Shown here one piece after another: positions 59,755 to 64,000 of a DNA stretch of 64,000 bases; the first letter of the stretch is position 1, and each line of letters starts with the position of its first letter. Both the position numbers and the translations under genes were made by a program. The stretch covers positions 992,001 to 1,056,000 of the forward strand of contig NZ_JACORT010000001.1 in assembly GCF_014297465.1 (NCBI RefSeq), given 5' to 3'. Origin of the DNA: Ramlibacter cellulosilyticus. Lineage in GTDB: Bacteria > Pseudomonadota > Gammaproteobacteria > Burkholderiales > Burkholderiaceae_C. The notes below the pieces were generated by a model, which was not told the origin of the DNA, made no database searches, and worked only from the letters and a program-made list of their open reading frames with translations.

Positions 59755-61911
59755 TCATACGCCCGGCGCCCGCCCCTCGTCCGGCCGGCGGTAGTCGCAC
59801 ACGCCTTCCGGGAAGATCTTCGCCAGCCAGGCCTTCTGCGCCTCGGTGAAGGCCGTCGTGCCGTAGGTGCCGTCATGCAGGGCGGCGGGCAGCGGCTTCA
59901 GCGCGCACTTGAACATGTCGCCACGAAAGGAGTCCCCGGCCACCATGCGCGGGCTGGAGAGGATGGGGTAAGCCTGCGCGCAGGCGCCTTTCGCGCCGTC
60001 GTCGAGCACGCCCGCCCAGACGTCGTCACCCGCGGCGATGCGCGCACCGCCGGCGCCGAAGCACTGGTCCACGAAGCCGATGGCGGCGCGCTGCGCGTCC
60101 GTCTTCGGTGCGTCGGAGAGGTACTTGTCGAGGACGGCGAACGCCTCGTTCACGCGCGCGGGCAGGTCCTGCGGCGTATCGGCGAACCAGACCACCTGCC
60201 GCTTCCACGCGTGGCCGCCGTTGGCCTGCAGGCGCGCCCGCACGGAGAACGACTGGCGCGAGTTGTGCATGTCGAGCTTCGCCTCGAGGTAGGGCCGCAG
60301 GTCGATCATCGGGATGTCCAGCGTCTTGCCGGTGAAGACGTGGCCCGAGCTGTACGCGGCCCGCATCGCCCCGATGTCGCCGGACCGGCGCGGCGCCGGC
60401 GCATGCATGTCGGTGCGGCAGGTGGCGCTGCGGCGCATGTTGCGCGCGTCGAAGGGATCGTTGCGCGTGTCCCATTGCACGAAGTCGGGCTGCTCCTTCC
60501 AGCTGCCGGCGCACGCGTTGATGCGCAGGAACTCGTCGGCGGCGATCGCACCGCTGCGCAGCGCCGCCAGTCCGTACTGCACGCCCACGTTGTCCCAGGG
60601 GATGGGCGCGTAGCCTTGCGCGTCCGTGCCGTAGATGTTGGCCAAGTCGTTCCAGTGCGTCCACTTCACGCTGGCGAACGCGGCCAGGTTCCACCCGTAG
60701 CCGGCGGCGACCTGGAAGAAGCGCGGGTCGGTGAACATCGGGTTCAGCACCAGCGGCGCGGCGCTGCCCCAGCCCTTGATGCATTCGGACGAGCCTGGCG
60801 TGCGCGTGAGCGGGTTGATCTCCGTGTCGCTCGTCGCCAGCCCTTCGATCAACGAGCGGCGGCTCCACGTCGTCCAGGGCGATGCGGGATTGGCGCGCAC
60901 GTCGTCCAGGAAGTACTGTTCCAGCAGGTTGCAGTCCGCGACGTAGATCGCCTGCGTGATCATGTCGGGATAGGACTGGATGGGAATGCCCGCATCGAAC
61001 AGCCCCGGGTGGTTCTGCGAGTAGACGTACTGCTGCACGGCGCCGCCCGAGCCGCCGAGCGACACCGTGTACTTCGGCGCGCCGTAGGTCTGGACGAAGT
61101 GCTCCTTGACCTTCACCGCGGTCTCGCCCCCGAGCTGCAGGTTGTAGTGCACGCCGGTCTCGTTGCCGGAGGAGGCGGCCACCGCGTAGCCCTGCGCCAG
61201 CAGCGCCGGCACGATCACCTTCTCCTCGCTCCACAGGCCGCCGGTGAACATGGCCGTGCCCTGCTGGTGGCCGATGCCCACGCCGCCGCGCATGTAGTAG
61301 ACGAGCTTGCGGTTCCAGGCCGTGTTGTCCAGGTCCTGCGGGGTCGCCGTCGTTTCCGGCTGCGGCGCGAGCATCGCGACGGCGTAGGCGAAGCGGTTGA
61401 TCGTGCCCGCCTCGACGCGGATCACGAAAGGCCTGGCGACGCCGCCGACGCTGGTCATCTTCAGGTCCGCCGGGGGCGAAGTGAATTGCGTGGCCGGGTC
61501 GAAGCGCTTGAAGTCGCTGCCGTTCCAGTAGAAGTAGGCGAGCTGCGTCTTCACGCTGCACTGGCTGCTGTAGCCGACGACGCGGCTGTTGATGTTGCCC
61601 GGGATCTCGAACACCGGCTGGCCGATGCCGTCCTGGTTGTCCACCTCGGGCTGGCCGAGGTTGGATTCGAGCGTGCGGCAGATGAAGGGCTGCTGCTGCG
61701 GGCCGCTGTACGCGGTGGGCCCCGACGGCCCTTGTTCGCCCACCCAGAACTTCAGGCCTTCCAGCGAAACCTGTGGCTGGTGGCCGCGGCCACGCGCCTC
61801 GAGGGTGCTCGGCGCGCCGCTCGCAGCCGGAGGGGACGAACCGCCGCCGCAGGCGGCGAGCAGGGCGGAAAGGGCGAGCGGCCAGGCCGTCGCAAGGGAA
61901 CGGATGCGCAT
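59755..61911 (-). CDS. DUF6351 family secreted lipoprotein (hydrolase-like)
   Basis: 718 residues from the ATG at 61911, with AGGAGGAG about 7 nt upstream. A lipoprotein signal (LALSALLAACGGGS) gives lipidation at the Cys. The body has a likely hydrolase nucleophile elbow in VSLGGSGGAVQQYVYSQNHPGLFD (G-G-S-G-G), MRGGVGIGHQQG and a C-terminal FPEGVCDYRRPD. The DUF6351 family is large, tannase-like in layout, and uncharacterised. A longer open frame upstream runs into the repeat region and is not coding. Confidence 0.8.
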   Translation of the reverse strand: MRIRSLATAWPLALSALLAACGGGSSPPAASGAPSTLEARGRGHQPQVSLEGLKFWVGEQGPSGPTAYSGPQQQPFICRTLESNLGQPEVDNQDGIGQPVFEIPGNINSRVVGYSSQCSVKTQLAYFYWNGSDFKRFDPATQFTSPPADLKMTSVGGVARPFVIRVEAGTINRFAYAVAMLAPQPETTATPQDLDNTAWNRKLVYYMRGGVGIGHQQGTAMFTGGLWSEEKVIVPALLAQGYAVAASSGNETGVHYNLQLGGETAVKVKEHFVQTYGAPKYTVSLGGSGGAVQQYVYSQNHPGLFDAGIPIQSYPDMITQAIYVADCNLLEQYFLDDVRANPASPWTTWSRRSLIEGLATSDTEINPLTRTPGSSECIKGWGSAAPLVLNPMFTDPRFFQVAAGYGWNLAAFASVKWTHWNDLANIYGTDAQGYAPIPWDNVGVQYGLAALRSGAIAADEFLRINACAGSWKEQPDFVQWDTRNDPFDARNMRRSATCRTDMHAPAPRRSGDIGAMRAAYSSGHVFTGKTLDIPMIDLRPYLEAKLDMHNSRQSFSVRARLQANGGHAWKRQVVWFADTPQDLPARVNEAFAVLDKYLSDAPKTDAQRAAIGFVDQCFGAGGARIAAGDDVWAGVLDDGAKGACAQAYPILSSPRMVAGDSFRGDMFKCALKPLPAALHDGTYGTTAFTEAQKAWLAKIFPEGVCDYRRPDEGRAPGV

Positions 61912-62359
61912 CGAAGATCTCCTCCTGCGGCCGCTAGGGGGCGGCGCTGGGGCGGGATGTTGCGGGCCGCGTGCCGCGCTCGCAAAGGTGGATACCCGTA
62001 GAGCAGGGGCTGGGGGCCATCCGCCATCCGGACGAGGGCGCTGTGGCGGGATGGATGCTGCTCGGTGGGGTTCGCTGGCGCTCACCGGCCGCGGCTTCGC
62101 CGCGCCACCCTACACGCACCGGCCGCGGCTTCGCTGCGCCACCGCACACTCACGGGCCGCGGCTGCGCCGCGCCGCCCCACACTCACGGGCCGCGGCTTC
62201 GCCGCGCCACCCTACACGCACGGGCCGCGGCTTCGCCGCGCCACCCCACACTCACGGGCCGCGGCTTCGCCGCGCCACCCTGCACACACTTGAACGGCTT
62301 TGTAGGGTGGACGGCGGAACGCCGTGCCGGTGAGCGCCAGCGAACCCCACCGGGCAGCG
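61912..62359. other. Non-coding region with tandem array inside an inverted repeat
   Basis: 448 nt between the DUF6351 gene and an unknown gene, both on the minus strand. Most of it is the repeat described separately. The DUF6351 promoter must lie to its left (61912-62060). No gene is supported although all frames are open through the array. Confidence 0.6.
62063..62352. repeat. 27-bp perfect inverted repeat enclosing six 34-bp tandem units
   Basis: The left arm 62063-62089 begins CGGTGGGGTTCGCTGGCG, and the right arm 62326-62352 is its exact reverse complement over 27 nt; with a few mismatches the match extends another 9 or so outward. Between them, 62083-62286 is six head-to-tail 34-nt units of the type cacgggccgcggcttcgccg..., each containing a CGCGGC-TTC-GCCGCG hairpin. 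Units differ by one to seven bases. No transposase is nearby. It resembles a composite REP-like or MITE-like element. Confidence 0.85.
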
Positions 62360-63421
62360 TCAACCGAGATGCAGCGCCGACAGCTTCAAGGCCGGCACCG
62401 TCACCGCCAGCCGCAACTGCGTCCCTTCCACGAACACCCGCAGCGTCACGTCGCCCGCCACCTCGCGGCACCGTCCCTTCAACGCCCCGACGCGCGCCAC
62501 CACGTTGCGCACCGACAGCCCCGCGATCTCCACGGTCAGCTCGCGCCCGACCGCCTTCGAGTGCAGCCGCACGGTGTTGCGACCCTCGCTGCTTCCTCCC
62601 ATTTCCGCCTCCACCCCGGGCAGGGTGAGGTGCCCGTCCCCCAGCTGCACGTGCCCGGACACGGACGTGCGATCGAACAGCTGGCGTGCCGGGTCGGTCA
62701 GCCCCGCGGTGCCGTGGCCGCGGCCCTGGCGCAGCAGCCCTTCGAGGAAGGGCTGCAACTGCAGCTTGCCGCGCTGCGTCACCGCCCACGGGCCGAGCAG
62801 CGCGCCGCGTCGCTCGTATTCCACGCCCGCCACCGGCGTCGATGGGAACTGGTACAGGTAGCTGCGGCCGTTGGGCGCATCGACGTACACGCCCATGCGG
62901 CTCACGCCCATGCGCGAATCCGGCCCGACGTGCTCCACGCTCGCCTCGTTGAAGTCCACGCCCCCGTGGCGGATCGGGACCTTCACGTTCGCGTCGAACA
63001 GCAGGTGCGCGTCGACGATCTCGGCGCGGAGGGTGCCTTCAGCCGCGGCGAGCGGTGCGAGCGTCCATGCACAGGGATCCGCTTGGACGGCCGCTCTGGC
63101 AGCGGCGTCCGGCAGCGGGCCATCGACCTTCACGCCGGAGAGTTCGGCGCTGGCGGCCTCCACCCGTTCGATGCGGGGCCGGCCGCCTTCCACCCGCACC
63201 AGCAGCGCGACCTGGTGCAGCGCCAGCTGGCCCACCTCCACCACGAGCGGCCCGGACGCGATGCGCAGCGACGCCGCCTCCACCTTGCGGATCGCGATGC
63301 CGAGCGCGCCATCGTCCGTGAAGCGTGACGACAGGCCCTCGAACGTGACGCGATTGGCCGCGTCCCCTCCGGCCGATCCGAGGACGAAGTTCAGGAGGGA
63401 AGCGGCGAGCGCGGCGGCCAT
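62360..63421 (-). CDS. Unknown protein, AsmA-like or LEA-like beta-rich
   Basis: 353 residues. It opens with a hydrophobic segment (MAAALAASLLNFVLGSAG) that may be a signal or anchor, followed by repeated amphipathic beta strands (VTFEGLSSRF, AASLRIASGPLVVEVGQLALHQVALLVRVEGG, VSGHVQLGDGHLTLPGVEAEM). The style recalls AsmA-type or lipid-transfer proteins but I cannot name a family. It shares the strand with the DUF6351 gene but is separated from it by the repeat region. Confidence 0.6.
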   Translation of the reverse strand: MAAALAASLLNFVLGSAGGDAANRVTFEGLSSRFTDDGALGIAIRKVEAASLRIASGPLVVEVGQLALHQVALLVRVEGGRPRIERVEAASAELSGVKVDGPLPDAAARAAVQADPCAWTLAPLAAAEGTLRAEIVDAHLLFDANVKVPIRHGGVDFNEASVEHVGPDSRMGVSRMGVYVDAPNGRSYLYQFPSTPVAGVEYERRGALLGPWAVTQRGKLQLQPFLEGLLRQGRGHGTAGLTDPARQLFDRTSVSGHVQLGDGHLTLPGVEAEMGGSSEGRNTVRLHSKAVGRELTVEIAGLSVRNVVARVGALKGRCREVAGDVTLRVFVEGTQLRLAVTVPALKLSALHLG

Positions 63422-63470
63422 GGCGTCGCGGCCAATCTACCGCACATCGCGCGCGCCGGGGGGCGCTGCT

Positions 63471-64000
63471 TCAGGCGCGCGGGCCGCCGCCGATGCCGGA
63501 CGCGCGTGTCTCGACGTGCACGCCGTGGATGGGGCCGGAGCGCATGCCCAGCGCGCGGCTCACGATGGCCGCCCGCACGCGATGCTTCAGCGAGTGCGTG
63601 CGCAAGGTGAGCGCCGCCAGCGAATCGGGCGCGGACGTGAGCGGCTGCACGCCGTCGTTCGTCACCAGGAAGGTGTCCGAGTGCCGGTAGCCGCCGACGC
63701 CCGTCTGGTACAGGCCCGGCTCGATGGAGATCACCATGTTCGCCGCGAGCACGTCCGTGCTGCCTTCCGCGATCCACGGCGGCTCGTGGTTGCCCAGGCC
63801 GAAGCCATGCCCGGTGCGGTGCAGCCGCAGCGACGGCGTCCAGCCCTTTTCCGCCAGGAAGCGGTTCACCTGCGCGTCGATGTCGTGGCAGGACGCGCCG
63901 GGGCGCGCGAGGCGCATCGCCAGCTGGCGCGCAGCCTGCATCAGTTCGAACCGTCCCTTCTCCTCCGCCGACGGCGGCGCCGTGAAGAAGGTGCGCTCGC
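63471..64000 (-). CDS. M24-family metallopeptidase (Xaa-Pro aminopeptidase-like), N-terminus outside window
   Basis: The visible part is the C-terminal half of the pita-bread catalytic domain: LHRTGHGFGLGNHEPPW with the metal-binding His and substrate His, SIEPGLY with a metal-binding Glu, and GVGGYRHSDTFLVTNDG with the last metal-site residues' surroundings. The usual final Glu of the metal site should lie in this last region, where the sequence reads R-H-S-D, a departure to note. The gene's 5' end lies beyond base 64000. The short C-terminal extension is variable. Confidence 0.85.
   Translation of the reverse strand, partial: ERTFFTAPPSAEEKGRFELMQAARQLAMRLARPGASCHDIDAQVNRFLAEKGWTPSLRLHRTGHGFGLGNHEPPWIAEGSTDVLAANMVISIEPGLYQTGVGGYRHSDTFLVTNDGVQPLTSAPDSLAALTLRTHSLKHRVRAAIVSRALGMRSGPIHGVHVETRASGIGGGPRA

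Noticed and set aside
62083-62286. Possible CRISPR array
   Set aside because: The units are contiguous 34-mers with no unique spacers, and no cas genes are present.

Overview
The window is uniformly GC-rich, densely packed DNA with the look of a Burkholderiales (Comamonadaceae-like, e.g. Ramlibacter/Variovorax) chromosome. The pointers are a tripartite-tricarboxylate (Bug) solute receptor next to an IclR regulator, a TRAP receptor, an OpgGH pair, PACE and HAE1-RND efflux pumps, and many DUF families common in beta-proteobacteria. The genus is inference. No rRNA, tRNA, complete IS or CRISPR array was seen.

Layout. 1-12.4 kb: the 3' end of a fumarase/PcaB-type lyase, a secreted protein, two cold-shock-type RRM genes with a clear terminator, then a two-gene locus that looks like a RiPP pathway. 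That locus is an 83-aa precursor-like peptide (N-terminal LNPQPLPP, core-like CGGCHSG) whose stop overlaps a DUF692/MNIO iron oxygenase with an extra C-terminal domain. Next come a PACE pump, a nitronate monooxygenase, small DUF proteins, an IclR/TRAP-receptor pair, a GST and a trypsin-like protease. 12.4-20.3 kb: a LysR gene divergent from a pseudo-hydrolase and a complete RND efflux operon (adaptor, inner-membrane pump, NodT-type outer-membrane factor). 20.3-26.4 kb: an accessory island with a D-QAK nuclease gene followed by a 1268-aa reverse transcriptase-nitrilase (DRT type 1), with degenerate repeats on both sides. 26.4-30.8 kb: an M23 peptidase and opgGH.

30.9-37.2 kb: a catabolic cluster with an IclR regulator and an internally duplicated unknown protein on the minus strand, and a Bug receptor, enoyl-CoA hydratase, NDP-forming acyl-CoA synthetase and thioesterase on the plus strand. 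A clear TTCCA-N5-TGGAA palindrome lies between them. 37.2-44.5 kb: a minus-strand operon (RpiB-like isomerase, FadR-type regulator, ribokinase, four PAAT-type ABC transporter genes, amidohydrolase/lactonase), with a sugar dehydrogenase behind it; many of its genes overlap by 4 nt.

44.6-53.3 kb: a second accessory block. It holds a retron-type RT with a long N-terminal extension, in an apparent operon with a DUF3592 membrane protein and a small P-loop kinase. Then come a lone secreted protein and a three-gene ABC-3C conflict system (D-QAK nuclease protein, middle component, DUF3732-type SMC-like ATPase). The same two kinds of degenerate intergenic repeat that border the DRT island also border the 47.2-53.3 kb part. 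53.3-64 kb: core-like genes again: a pentapeptide-repeat membrane protein, PhnB- and YCII-like proteins, a secreted protein with about twelve GGNDRY repeats, a YghU-type GST, an FAD dehydrogenase, a DUF6351 lipoprotein, a 34-bp tandem-repeat array enclosed by a perfect 27-bp inverted repeat, an unknown protein and a truncated M24 peptidase.

The best candidates for something undescribed are the LNPQPLPP peptide/MNIO locus, the RT-DUF3592-kinase operon and the nuclease-DRT1 pairing. All calls come from reading the sequence by eye; no searches were run.
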